Below are positions 7,435 through 15,662 of a stretch of 64,000 nucleotides of DNA, piece after piece. The stretch is taken from contig CAKPYH010000005.1 of the NCBI GenBank assembly GCA_934202735.1, positions 51,187 through 115,186 on the forward strand. The letters are read 5' to 3'. The notes below the pieces were generated by a model that was not told the DNA's origin, searched no databases, and saw nothing but the letters and a program-made list of their open reading frames with translations. The first letter of the stretch is position 1. Every line of letters starts with the position of its first letter. Made by a program: the position numbers and the translations under genes. The DNA is from an uncultured Alphaproteobacteria bacterium. GTDB taxonomy: Bacteria > Pseudomonadota > Alphaproteobacteria > CAAHEQ01 > UBA3637.

Positions 7435-8802
7435 TTACTTGTTGAAAAAGCCCTTCACATATTCGGATAAATCGGCCACGGCAATTCGTTCTTGCGCCAT
7501 GGTATCGCGGTTCCGAATGGTTACGGTTGCCGGTTGTTTTTCAATGCTGTCAAAATCAATCGTCACGCAAATTGGTGTTCCGATTTCATCATGCCGGCGA
7601 TAGGCCTTGCCGATATTGCCGGAATCTTCCAACATCACGCGTCCGACACCGGTTTTCAGCAACATCGCTTTGATTTCATGCGCCATCTTCATGATATCCG
7701 GATTATTGCGCTTTAACGGAATCACGGCTACCTTAACCGGGGACAGGTGCTTTTTCAACTTCAACACCGTCCGCGTTTCCCCACTGGGTAATTTTTCTTC
7801 GGTATAGGCTTCGGTCAAGACGGCCAATACCCCCCGGTCAACACCGGCCGACGGTTCCACCACAAACGGCACATACCACTTTTTGGCTTCATCATCAAAT
7901 AACGCCAATTTAGCCGATGAATCCGTGTTTTTATTCACTTTGGCCGACAGGTTCAATTCATCTTGATACCGGGTATGATTGCCCAAATCAAAGTCTTGCC
8001 GATCGGCGATACCTTCCAATTCTTCCATACCGTGCGGAAATTGATATTCCAGGTCGTATGTCGCTTTGGAATAATGGGCCAAGTCTTCTTTTGGCACCGT
8101 CAAGATGTGCATTTTATTCAGGTCCAGACCTTGTTCTTCCCACCATTTCAAGCGGTTTTCTTTCCACGTTTCCAACCATTCCAAATCCGTACCCGGCTTG
8201 ACAAAAAATTCCAGTTCCATTTGTTCAAATTCGCGGACCCGGAAAATAAAGTTGCGGGGCGTAATTTCATTACGGAAAGTTTTTCCGATTTGAGCAATCC
8301 CGAACGGCGCTTTACGGGAAGTTGCATCCACCACATTTTTGAATTGGGTAAAGATCGCCTGAGCCGTCTCGGGACGCAGGTAAGCGAAATTGCCGGAATC
8401 TTCCACCGGTCCCACCGCCGTTTTGAACATCAGGTTAAACATCCGCGGTTCGGTTAAATCGGTACTGCCGCAATTCGGGCATCGGCCGTCTTTCACATGA
8501 TCGGCGCGAAAGCGATTTTTGCATTTTTTACAATCTTGCAACGGGTCTGTAAACGTTTCTTCATGTCCGGAGTAGTGCAAGACTTTTTGGTGAGTCAGGA
8601 TACTGGCATCCAAACCTTCCACATCATCACGCTCATACACCATTGAACGCCACCAGGCCGCTTTCAGGTTGTTTTTCAATTCCACACCCAAAGGACCGTA
8701 ATCATAGACCCCCTGTAATCCGCCGTAAATATCGGCACTTTGAAAAATAAAGCCCCGCCGTTTGCACAGGGAAACCAGTTGGTCCATCGTTGTCGCTGCC
8801 AT
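7435..8802 (-). CDS. glyS: glycyl-tRNA synthetase, single-chain class II type
   Basis: 455 residues from the ATG at 8802, which has AAGGAG six bases upstream. This is the dimeric alpha2 enzyme used by archaea, eukaryotes and some bacteria, not the alpha2beta2 GlyQ/GlyS enzyme usual in Proteobacteria. Signs are GGLQGVYDYGPLGVELKNN near the N-terminus, a zinc-type CKKCKNRF...CPNC insertion, motif 2 in IGKTFRNEITPRNFIFRVRE, and the HGMEELEGIADRQDFDL region. The C-terminal anticodon-binding domain starts at about 345 (SPVKVAVIPLKRN). It attaches glycine to tRNA-Gly. It has its own promoter and terminator. The symbol is used for the single-chain form (glyQS in some schemes). Confidence 0.95.
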   Translation of the reverse strand: MAATTMDQLVSLCKRRGFIFQSADIYGGLQGVYDYGPLGVELKNNLKAAWWRSMVYERDDVEGLDASILTHQKVLHYSGHEETFTDPLQDCKKCKNRFRADHVKDGRCPNCGSTDLTEPRMFNLMFKTAVGPVEDSGNFAYLRPETAQAIFTQFKNVVDATSRKAPFGIAQIGKTFRNEITPRNFIFRVREFEQMELEFFVKPGTDLEWLETWKENRLKWWEEQGLDLNKMHILTVPKEDLAHYSKATYDLEYQFPHGMEELEGIADRQDFDLGNHTRYQDELNLSAKVNKNTDSSAKLALFDDEAKKWYVPFVVEPSAGVDRGVLAVLTEAYTEEKLPSGETRTVLKLKKHLSPVKVAVIPLKRNNPDIMKMAHEIKAMLLKTGVGRVMLEDSGNIGKAYRRHDEIGTPICVTIDFDSIEKQPATVTIRNRDTMAQERIAVADLSEYVKGFFNK

Positions 8803-8832
8803 TTTATACTCCTTGGTTAAAAATTTTGCACA

Positions 8833-8861
8833 AGTATACCGCATTTACCGGACAAAGTCAA
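8833..8861 (-). promoter_or_regulatory. promoter of glyS
   Basis: Minus strand: TTGACT (8861-8856), 17-bp spacer, TATACT (8838-8833), then a 30-base leader to the start. Confidence 0.8.
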
Positions 8862-8950
8862 GGTGTTTCCCCCGGAAACGATATTTTTCTTGTTCGGAGA
8901 AATCTGTCAGGGTTTGGGACAGACCATGGCTATTTTGACGGCACATGCGC

Positions 8951-8983
8951 ACAGGCCCTGCGTTTTTGCAGGGCCTGTTTTTG
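8951..8983 (+). terminator. intrinsic terminator with no obvious plus-strand gene before it
   Basis: An 11-bp stem ACAGGCCCTGC/GCAGGGCCTGT (8951-8961, 8968-8978) followed by T5 on the plus strand. The only neighbouring genes are on the minus strand. It may end a small plus-strand RNA, or act weakly as the 3' hairpin for the gene ending at 9009, though on that strand no T-tract follows. Confidence 0.55.
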
Positions 8984-9008
8984 AGTAAACAAGACAGATC
9001 AACACAGA

Positions 9009-9845
9009 TCAGCGTTGTTGCGAACCCATCCATTTTTGGGCTTGTTGGCGAAATTGATCGTACGAGGCCGTTTTCTGACGATCTTTTTCGGTTTGAATGA
9101 CGCCATCCAGGTAAGAGTCATGTACCTGCTCGGCCCCTTTTTGCAAGAAAGAAACGGCCCGTTCAGGACTGACAAAATTTCTTTTAGCATTTTCCCGATG
9201 TGCATAGGCAAGAATAGCACTGTTCCCAAGTAAACCGGCACATCCTAGAGTAAGAAGCACAGCAGCCGGCAATCTATTGCCTTTGGGAATCAGGGCTAAA
9301 AGGGCTGTTATTACTGTGATTGAACTAAAGACTATACCCGTTGCAGACGTTGGCAAATCTTCCATATCTTTTGCATTCTCGCTCATCTGTTTTCGGTCAT
9401 CATTTTTAAGTTCCGTCATTTTTTTCATCAGTTGTGCCGGACTTTCTTTGGAATCCATAATCTTGGAAAGAAAGGTCGCGGATGCTTTTTCAAAGTCGGC
9501 ATCTCCCTGTACCGAAGAAAGATCTTTATAAAATGCCTTAATCGCGTCTAGATGGTTCGTCACAAAAGGATGCAACATCTCTTGCACTTGTTTTTTATCC
9601 AAACGTCCGTCCTTATCAACCGGAATAAATTCAGGGAAATCAACGTATTTTGCAATTTCCTCTTTCGGTAAGCCGGCCCGAACGGCACTTTCAAATACCT
9701 GTTTGCGCGACAATTTTGAATCCTGCCCCTTTTGCACGGCCACCGGCGTTTGGGATTCAGACGGTTTGGTTTCTGCTTTAGTCATCGGGGCCATCGCCGC
9801 ACCGGCGACCAAAGCCAAACTTGCTAATGTTTTTTTGATGCTCAT
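9009..9845 (-). CDS. unknown exported protein with two C-terminal-half membrane segments
   Basis: 278 residues from the ATG at 9845 (AAGGAG eight bases upstream). It begins MSIKKTLASLALVAGAAMAPMTKAE, a standard signal peptide ending near Ala-Glu. Residues 50-150 are helical and charged and contain a degenerate EF-hand-like loop, VDKDGRLDKKQVQE. Two hydrophobic segments (about 167-185 SSITVITALLALIP and 190-210 AAVLLTLGCAGLLG) suggest a hairpin in the inner membrane. The C-terminus is polar. No family is recognised. The leader carries a striking triplicated 23-bp element (see 9846-9913). Confidence 0.75.
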   Translation of the reverse strand: MSIKKTLASLALVAGAAMAPMTKAETKPSESQTPVAVQKGQDSKLSRKQVFESAVRAGLPKEEIAKYVDFPEFIPVDKDGRLDKKQVQEMLHPFVTNHLDAIKAFYKDLSSVQGDADFEKASATFLSKIMDSKESPAQLMKKMTELKNDDRKQMSENAKDMEDLPTSATGIVFSSITVITALLALIPKGNRLPAAVLLTLGCAGLLGNSAILAYAHRENAKRNFVSPERAVSFLQKGAEQVHDSYLDGVIQTEKDRQKTASYDQFRQQAQKWMGSQQR

Positions 9846-9913
9846 GGTTTTCACTCCTTTATATATATGGTTTTCACTCCTTTATATATATGGTTTTCAC
9901 TCCTTTATATATA
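9846..9913. repeat. three tandem 23-bp copies carrying a ribosome site and TATA
   Basis: Plus-strand unit GGTTTTCACTCCTTTATATATAT occurs three times head to tail, the last copy ending one base short. On the minus strand, the coding direction, each unit reads TATATATAAAGGAGTGAAAACC, so each brings its own AAGGAG and -10-like TATATA. Only the copy next to the ATG can serve the gene at 9845. The first transcribed copy holds the -10 box. Confidence 0.9.
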
Positions 9914-9936
9914 CCATAAAAAATGACTTTTGTCAA
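9908..9936 (-). promoter_or_regulatory. promoter of the exported protein gene (start 9845)
   Basis: Minus strand: perfect TTGACA (9936-9931), 17-bp spacer, TATATA (9913-9908), lying in the outermost of the three 23-bp repeats. Confidence 0.75.
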
Positions 9937-9969
9937 ATTTTAAATGTTTGTTTTTTTTCAAACTTATTC

Positions 9970-9998
9970 TTGACAATAGAGCCGGGCACCTGTATAGT
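9970..9998 (+). promoter_or_regulatory. promoter of the SPFH gene
   Basis: TTGACA (9970-9975), 17-bp spacer, TATAGT (9993-9998), divergent from the promoter at 9908-9936. Confidence 0.8.
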
Positions 9999-10034
9999 GT
10001 CCCGTGTTATCAATATACGTATCAGGAGAAAATC

Positions 10035-10826
10035 ATGAAATCAATCGGTTTATTATGTAGTATCGGTGCCATCGTCGTGTGTGCCGCCGCAGCGTCCAGT
10101 ATTAAAGTTGTGGATACCGGCTATCGCGGTATTAAAACCCGTTTCGGAAAAGTCATCGGGGAATCTTTACCCGAAGGGTTTTATATGTATAATCCTCTAA
10201 CAACCGAAATTCACAACATGGACACCAAAGTCCAAAAGTACACATTGAAAATGTCCACATACACCAAAGATGTACAACAGGCCAGCTTGGTTATCAGTGT
10301 GAATACCAGTTTGGAACCCGACAAAGTTCATTTGTTATTTCAGGAAATCGGAACCGGTTATGCCGATAAAGTCATCGCACCGCAAATTTCCCGTGCGGTT
10401 AAAGACACCATCGGTAAATGGGAAGCGGATCTGTTGGTTTCAAACCGTGAAAAAGCCACCGATGAGATTTTAACGTCTCTGCGGGAAGCCTTGCAACCGT
10501 ACCACATCAACACGCAAAATGTGATTATTGAAAACATTGATTATTCGGATCAGTTTGAACGCGCCATTGAAGAAAAACAAATTGCGACTCAGGACGCAAT
10601 CAAAGCCAAAAATCGGACGCGTCAGGTAGAAGAAGAAGCCAATCAGAAAGTCTTGGCCGCCAAAGCCGAAGCCGAAAGTATGCGTATTCGGTCGCAAGCT
10701 CTCAGCCAAAACCAAAACCTGGTGGCGTATGAAGCGGTCCAAAAATGGAACGGACAACTGCCCGTCAACCTGTACGGTTCGGCCCCACTGCCTTTTATCA
10801 ACAGTGCGATTAAAGGGGCTAAATAA
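10035..10826 (+). CDS. prohibitin-like SPFH (band 7) domain protein
   Basis: 263 residues from the ATG at 10035, with AGGAG upstream. An N-terminal hydrophobic anchor (about 3-20) is followed at once by the SPFH domain: VVDTGYRGIKTRFGKVIGES, EGFYMYNPLTTEI, then IAPQISRAVKDTIGKWEAD and IENIDYSDQFERAIEEKQIA. A charged coiled coil follows (KNRTRQVEEEANQKVLAAKAEAE). This layout is that of prohibitins and HflC/HflK, membrane-anchored ring proteins that modulate the FtsH protease. ftsH is the converging neighbour, so a working link is plausible but inferred. There is only one such gene here, not an HflK/HflC pair. Confidence 0.88.
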   Translation: MKSIGLLCSIGAIVVCAAAASSIKVVDTGYRGIKTRFGKVIGESLPEGFYMYNPLTTEIHNMDTKVQKYTLKMSTYTKDVQQASLVISVNTSLEPDKVHLLFQEIGTGYADKVIAPQISRAVKDTIGKWEADLLVSNREKATDEILTSLREALQPYHINTQNVIIENIDYSDQFERAIEEKQIATQDAIKAKNRTRQVEEEANQKVLAAKAEAESMRIRSQALSQNQNLVAYEAVQKWNGQLPVNLYGSAPLPFINSAIKGAK

Positions 10827-10857
10827 TTCATTATCCGACCGTAAGTTATCATAACAC

Positions 10858-10892
10858 ACACGGTTTGCTTTCAAGGGCAAACCGTGTTTTTT
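10858..10892 (+). terminator. terminator of the SPFH gene
   Basis: An 11-bp stem ACACGGTTTGC/GCAAACCGTGT (10858-10868, 10877-10887) with an 8-base loop, followed by T5. Confidence 0.85.
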
Positions 10893-10921
10893 AGAAGTAC
10901 ACCCAAGCACGCCGGCTTGAA

Positions 10922-12892
10922 TTACATCCGACGTTTCCGAACCTGTTTAACGGTCGGCCGTTTGACGGGTTTAACGGCGGCTTTTTCCGAAACCTTCTCG
11001 GGTGTATCCCGGACCGGTTCCGATGTCGGAATTACCCCCGCATCAGGCACCGTTTTACGGGGCAAAATAACGGGTTGTTCGGTTTCTTGTCGGATTTTTT
11101 TGCCTTGCAATAACGCCTGAATTTCATCACCGGATAAAGTTTCATATTCCACCAAACCGTGTGCCAAAATATCCAGTTCATTTTTGTATTGTTTCAAAAT
11201 ATCCTGTGTTTTTTGATAAGCCCCCGTTATCAATTTATGAATCTCGTGATCTACGGTTAAAGCGGTTTCATCTGCCATATTTTTACGCTTGGAAATATCA
11301 TAACCTAAAAAGACTTCACCTTGCGGTTCTTCATACGCAATCGGGCCTAACACATCACTGAATCCCCATTCCGTCACCATTTTGCGGGCAATGGTTGTGG
11401 CGACTTGAATATCATTGCTGGCCCCCGTGGAAACCTTGTCCGGCCCCAAAATCATTTCTTCCGCCACCCGGCCGGCGAACAAGATACTGAGCCGTGATGT
11501 CAGGTATGTTTTGCTTTGGGAATACTTGTCCTTTTCGGGCAGTTGCATGGTGACCCCAAGCGCCCGCCCCCGGGGGATAATGGTTACCTTGTGCAACGGA
11601 TCTGATTCCGGCAAGTGTAAGGACACAATCGCATGGCCGGCTTCGTGATAAGCGGTCATTTTCTTCTCATTATCATCCATGACCATAGAACGGCGTTCGG
11701 ATCCCATCATGACTTTATCTTTGGCATCTTCCAGGTCTTTCATGGTTACCATGGTTTTATCGCGCCGGGCCGCCATCAACGCCCCTTCGTTCACCAGGTT
11801 GGCCAAATCGGCCCCGGAAAAACCGGGCGTACCCCGCGCCAAAACGTCCAGGCGTACATCGGGGGCCAACGGTACTTTTTTCACATGGACGGCCAAAATC
11901 TGTTCCCGCCCCCGAATATCGGGGTTAGACACAACGATCTGCCGATCAAAGCGACCGGGACGCAACAAAGCGGGATCCAAAACATCGGGGCGGTTGGTCG
12001 CTGCCAAAATAATAATACCGCTGTTCGTTTCAAAACCGTCCATTTCCACCAATAACTGATTGAGTGTTTGTTCCCGTTCATCATTTCCGCCGCCCAGGCC
12101 GGCCCCGCGATGACGACCGACAGCATCAATTTCATCCACAAAAACGATGCAGGGCGCGGCTTTTTTGGCCTGTTCAAACATATCGCGGACACGACTGGCC
12201 CCGACACCGACAAACATTTCCACAAAGTCGGAACCCGAAATGGAAAAGAACGGTACATTGGCTTCCCCGGCAATGGCTTTGGCCAATAACGTTTTTCCCG
12301 TCCCCGGAGGTCCGACTAACAAGGCGCCTTTGGGGATTTTACCGCCCAACCGTTGAAACTTGGCCGGAGCTTTCAGAAAGTCTACGATTTCTTGTAATTC
12401 CTGTTTGGCTTCTTCAATCCCGGCCACATCGGCAAAGGTAACTTTATCTTTGCCGGTCATCAGGCGGGCTTTAGATTTGCCGAAGCTCATTGCTTTGCCG
12501 TTGCTGGCCGCCATTTGGCGCATCATCACGACCCAAATACCGATAAACAAAATCATGGGTAGCCACGATAACAGGCTTTCTAAAAACGAACTGCCCACCG
12601 GCGGCACGGGAATGGCCTTGATTTCAACCTGATGTTGTTGCAACAAAGGGACAATCCCGGCATCGGCCGGCATATAGGTACCGAACGTCTCACCCGATGT
12701 GAGTGTCCCCGTCAGGGTTTGACCTTGAATCTGAACGGATTTAACTTCCCCTTTATCCACCGCCGTCACAAAGGCCGAATACGCCATATCCGTTGCCGGT
12801 TGTTTTGCGCCGTCTTCGGGGAAAAGATTAGATAATCCCACCAACACCAAAAACAACACAACCCAAAACAACAATCCTTTTTTATTTTTCAT
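10922..12892 (-). CDS. ftsH: ATP-dependent zinc metalloprotease FtsH
   Basis: 656 residues. Two membrane segments (about 6-22 and 107-124) flank a periplasmic domain. The AAA+ module has Walker A GPPGTGKT (about 194-201), Walker B CIVFVDEID and the second region of homology (ATNRPDVLDPALLRPGRFDR). The M41 protease domain has the zinc motif HEAGH near 417. It degrades membrane and short-lived cytoplasmic proteins as a hexamer. The start overlaps the tilS stop by 11 bp, and tilS-ftsH is a widely conserved pair. The C-terminal tail after about 600 is Pro/Lys-rich. Confidence 0.98.
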   Translation of the reverse strand: MKNKKGLLFWVVLFLVLVGLSNLFPEDGAKQPATDMAYSAFVTAVDKGEVKSVQIQGQTLTGTLTSGETFGTYMPADAGIVPLLQQHQVEIKAIPVPPVGSSFLESLLSWLPMILFIGIWVVMMRQMAASNGKAMSFGKSKARLMTGKDKVTFADVAGIEEAKQELQEIVDFLKAPAKFQRLGGKIPKGALLVGPPGTGKTLLAKAIAGEANVPFFSISGSDFVEMFVGVGASRVRDMFEQAKKAAPCIVFVDEIDAVGRHRGAGLGGGNDEREQTLNQLLVEMDGFETNSGIIILAATNRPDVLDPALLRPGRFDRQIVVSNPDIRGREQILAVHVKKVPLAPDVRLDVLARGTPGFSGADLANLVNEGALMAARRDKTMVTMKDLEDAKDKVMMGSERRSMVMDDNEKKMTAYHEAGHAIVSLHLPESDPLHKVTIIPRGRALGVTMQLPEKDKYSQSKTYLTSRLSILFAGRVAEEMILGPDKVSTGASNDIQVATTIARKMVTEWGFSDVLGPIAYEEPQGEVFLGYDISKRKNMADETALTVDHEIHKLITGAYQKTQDILKQYKNELDILAHGLVEYETLSGDEIQALLQGKKIRQETEQPVILPRKTVPDAGVIPTSEPVRDTPEKVSEKAAVKPVKRPTVKQVRKRRM

Positions 12893-14144
12893 CTGTGTGA
12901 AACCCCTTTATTTGTGTTTGTATATAAACCATATTTTCTTTTCTTCTTTTATAATCAAGAGTGAACTTTTTTTCAAGTGCTTTTTGCATTTCGGGCCAAA
13001 AATAAACCGATACGGGCCCTTGAGCCTGCACAGACGGAATGGCCCGCCGGACAAGTTCGGGCAGTTCATCAGACACATCCGGGTTCCCGGCAACGACTCG
13101 GATCGGCACCGATGACAAAATTAAAAAGTTATTCCAATATGTCGGGGTCAAAGCCGGTATATCGGTCGGCGGATCCAACCGTTTGGCTTCGCGTGTGATA
13201 AAGACCAATCCTTGAGAACGCAAAACAAAGCAACCCCCAAAAGTCGCGCGGCGGGGCCATAGTTCCAACCACGTTTCCACCGTTTCCATGGCGGGATCCG
13301 GTCCCGTCGGGTTTATATGTGCCACAAGTCGCATCAAGGCCCGCAAGCGTACTTCTTCGGGTACGGCGGACAGAGCCGTTTCCGGAATCGTCAGATAACC
13401 ATAGGGGGATATTTCGGCCCAGGCCGATACAAACCGTTGCGTATAAAAATCCAAGGCCGTTCGGGCCCGCATCAGTCGGTGTGTGCTCCGCCCGATCATA
13501 GCGGGGGTCAGGTTCATCGCGGACAAATCCCGTTGACGTAAACGCCAACGTACCCGTTCATAGGCCGGATTCGTATTCATGGAATCCACCGCCCATACGA
13601 TGCCCCGCTGCGTTAAATCGGCTTCCAAATCGGTTTTATCAAGGCCTAAAAACGGCCGACACAACAATACGCCGTCTCGCAGGGTTTGTTCCGCCATAGC
13701 CGACAGACCGTTCACACCGCTACCCCGTGCCAGGCGTGCCCAAAAGGTCTCGGCCTGATCCCCTGCATGATGGGCCAAAAACAAGTGCCCGATGCCCTGT
13801 TTTTTGCACCAAGCGATCATCAGGTCATAGCGTGCCGACCGGGCGCGTTCTTCCAAGTGTGTTTTGGGTTTTGGTCCCGTCCATGCCACAGTCGTATGCG
13901 GAATGCCGTTCGCCGTCATTACCCGGTGGACATCGGCGGCTTCATCGGCCGACTCCGGCCGTAATCCGTGATCCACCGTCACGGCCTGTACAAGCCGGTG
14001 ATGCTTGCGCCCCCATTCGGCCAGGTTCAGGGCCAAAGCCAAACTGTCCGCCCCGCCGGAAACGGCGATGCCGATCACACCCCCGGTCGGGACAGGCCAA
14101 CGGCGCATATACGCCTCTAAAATCGTCTGTAATGTCAGGGACAT
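12882..14144 (-). CDS. tilS: tRNA(Ile)-lysidine synthetase TilS
   Basis: 420 residues. TilS adds lysine to C34 of the CAU-anticodon tRNA-Ile so that it reads AUA. The N-type ATP pyrophosphatase loop is GIAVSGGADSLALAL (about 24-38). Further family blocks are AVTVDHGLRPES, THLEERARSARYDLM and LFLAHHAGDQAETFWARLARGSGVNGL. The C-terminal part diverges, as is usual. It overlaps cpoB by 10 bp and ftsH by 11 bp, so the three are translationally coupled. Confidence 0.95.
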   Translation of the reverse strand: MSLTLQTILEAYMRRWPVPTGGVIGIAVSGGADSLALALNLAEWGRKHHRLVQAVTVDHGLRPESADEAADVHRVMTANGIPHTTVAWTGPKPKTHLEERARSARYDLMIAWCKKQGIGHLFLAHHAGDQAETFWARLARGSGVNGLSAMAEQTLRDGVLLCRPFLGLDKTDLEADLTQRGIVWAVDSMNTNPAYERVRWRLRQRDLSAMNLTPAMIGRSTHRLMRARTALDFYTQRFVSAWAEISPYGYLTIPETALSAVPEEVRLRALMRLVAHINPTGPDPAMETVETWLELWPRRATFGGCFVLRSQGLVFITREAKRLDPPTDIPALTPTYWNNFLILSSVPIRVVAGNPDVSDELPELVRRAIPSVQAQGPVSVYFWPEMQKALEKKFTLDYKRRKENMVYIQTQIKGFHTDEK

Positions 14145-14911
14145 GATAATTTCCGGGCTTCGGCGGCGGCCCGTTTTTTCAAGGCATCCGCCGCTTTGGG
14201 AAATTTTTCGGGTAATAAAGTCAGGAAACCGCAGGCTTCCGTCTTTTTGTTCAGGCGGGCCATCGTCATACCCAATTTAAGCAAGTTATCAGGGGCTTTG
14301 GCACTGGTTTCATATTTTGTCAGGCCGTCCGAAAAGACACCGACCGCCACATCATATTGACCGCGCACATAGTATGTTTCACCCAACCAATAATTCGCAT
14401 TGCCGGCCAGGTTAGATTTCGGATAGTCTTTCAAGAAAGAACGAAAGGCTTTTTCGGCCGCGGCATACTTGGTCTTGACCAGCAAGTCATAAGCGGTTTC
14501 ATAGGCTTGTTTATCCGTTTGAGACGGCGCAGCGTCAGATTTTCGCGATTCGCCGGGTTGTGTCAAGGCTTCAAAGCGCACGTCATTATCCTGACGGATT
14601 TTGTCCGTTTGTTCTTTTAAGGCAGATTGCGCGTATGATAATTCTTCCACTTTACGCGTCAAGTCCGCAATCACACGGTTTTGATCATCTAATTGAGCAT
14701 ACAATTCGGATAATCCTTCACCGGAAACGGTTCCGGTGTTTTTTTCCGTTTTTTCCGTTCGGGACGGCGTATCCCGCGCATAAACTTTTTGTTGTAATAA
14801 TGTCATTTCACGATCTAACCGATCCAACCGATCGGTTATCATATCGGTTTGTAAATCGGCCGCTGCCGGCAAGGTCCACCCGAGAAGCATTATCACCCAA
14901 AACTGTTTCAT
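14135..14911 (-). CDS. cpoB: cell division coordinator CpoB (YbgF), periplasmic TPR protein
   Basis: 258 residues. Signal peptide MKQFWVIMLLGWTLPAAA, then a coiled-coil trimerisation region (about 20-110, LDRLDREMTLLQQKVYA and LYAQLDDQNRVIADLTRKVE), then three tetratricopeptide-like repeats from about 135 (AYDLLVKTKYAAAEKAFRSF, GNANYWLGETYYVRGQYDVA, LLKLGMTMARLNKKTEAC). CpoB links the Tol-Pal machine with peptidoglycan synthesis at division. It follows pal, as in the standard tol-pal locus, but a T-tract hairpin lies between them. Confidence 0.92.
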   Translation of the reverse strand: MKQFWVIMLLGWTLPAAADLQTDMITDRLDRLDREMTLLQQKVYARDTPSRTEKTEKNTGTVSGEGLSELYAQLDDQNRVIADLTRKVEELSYAQSALKEQTDKIRQDNDVRFEALTQPGESRKSDAAPSQTDKQAYETAYDLLVKTKYAAAEKAFRSFLKDYPKSNLAGNANYWLGETYYVRGQYDVAVGVFSDGLTKYETSAKAPDNLLKLGMTMARLNKKTEACGFLTLLPEKFPKAADALKKRAAAEARKLSCP

Positions 14912-14927
14912 ACTAAGACTCCTTCAT

Positions 14928-14954
14928 AAAAAAACTCCCCTGTATTTTACAGGG
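14928..14954 (-). terminator. hairpin between pal and cpoB, partial terminator
   Basis: Stem CCCTGTA/TACAGGG (14938-14944, 14948-14954) with a three-base loop. On the minus strand it is followed by GAG and T7. It lies within the pal-cpoB interval, so it probably reduces readthrough and keeps Pal more abundant than CpoB. Confidence 0.65.
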
Positions 14955-14988
14955 AAGTTAAAACTTATGCAAGTTTTTTTATTATTTT

Positions 14989-15483
14989 TTAATACGCAAC
15001 CGTTGTTGCATTCCGGTTTTTGGCCCAAGCGTCTTCATTGGAACCCAAAGCAACCGGCTTTTCTTTCCCATAAGAAATGGTCCGGATACGGTCGGCTGCT
15101 ACACCGTTCGCGATCAGGTAACGCCGTGCGGCATTGGCCCGCCGTTCACCCAAAGCAAAGTTATATTCCGTTGTCCCGCGTTCATCGCAGTTGCCTTCAA
15201 TCACAATCAAAGCCCGCGTGTTTTTCTTCAACCACGCCGCTTGATCGGCCAAGGCCGCTTTGCCCGCCGCGTCCAGATCGGAACTGTTCAATTTGAAATA
15301 CACCACCGGTGCTGTATCATCTTTGAATTGCTTGGTCAGGTTTGTTCCTTCCAACGTGGAAATATCCACATCGGACCGCCACCCGCCATTAGAATTGCCA
15401 TATAAATCGGCCCCTTCCTGTTTGGAAGCACAGGCAGATAACAATGAGACGGCACACACCACGGCAAACACTTTCTTAAACAT
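14989..15483 (-). CDS. pal: peptidoglycan-associated lipoprotein Pal
   Basis: 164 residues. Lipoprotein signal with lipobox LSAC (Cys about 18), then a short linker and an OmpA-like peptidoglycan-binding domain: VVYFKLNSSDLDAAGK, IVIEGNCDERGTTEYNFALGERRANAARRYL and the end RNATTVAY. Pal anchors the outer membrane to peptidoglycan and works with TolB. The expected tolB upstream is missing; the next gene is a divergent ankyrin protein. A 17-bp perfect palindrome lies 32 bases upstream of the start. Confidence 0.97.
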   Translation of the reverse strand: MFKKVFAVVCAVSLLSACASKQEGADLYGNSNGGWRSDVDISTLEGTNLTKQFKDDTAPVVYFKLNSSDLDAAGKAALADQAAWLKKNTRALIVIEGNCDERGTTEYNFALGERRANAARRYLIANGVAADRIRTISYGKEKPVALGSNEDAWAKNRNATTVAY

Positions 15484-15514
15484 AATAAAAACCCCTTTCG
15501 TTCAAATGTTGTTT

Positions 15515-15531
15515 TATGCGATCATCGCATA
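15515..15531. promoter_or_regulatory. perfect 8-bp inverted repeat upstream of pal, operator candidate
   Basis: TATGCGAT-C-ATCGCATA, a perfect palindrome with a one-base centre, 32-48 bases before the pal start codon. A TTGACT at 15567-15562 (minus strand) lies upstream but has no good -10 at 17 bp. The site could bind a dimeric regulator or form a leader hairpin. Confidence 0.4.
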
Positions 15532-15597
15532 CCGTTTCAGAAAAACATAAAAATAAACCAAAGTCAAGCCTTTTTTAAGGGTAAATCAGAAAAATTC

Positions 15598-15626
15598 TTG
15601 ACTCCTTTGGGGGCGTATGTTATAAG
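15598..15626 (+). promoter_or_regulatory. promoter of the secreted ankyrin gene
   Basis: TTGACT (15598-15603), 17-bp spacer, TATAAG (15621-15626). Confidence 0.7.
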
Positions 15627-15662
15627 TTTTGGGAAAAGTATAAGTGATTTTGAAAGGAATGA

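Noticed and set aside
8862..8983. 4.5S (SRP) or 6S RNA gene
   Set aside because: The conserved SRP tetraloop and asymmetric loop, or a 6S-like long hairpin, could not be found.
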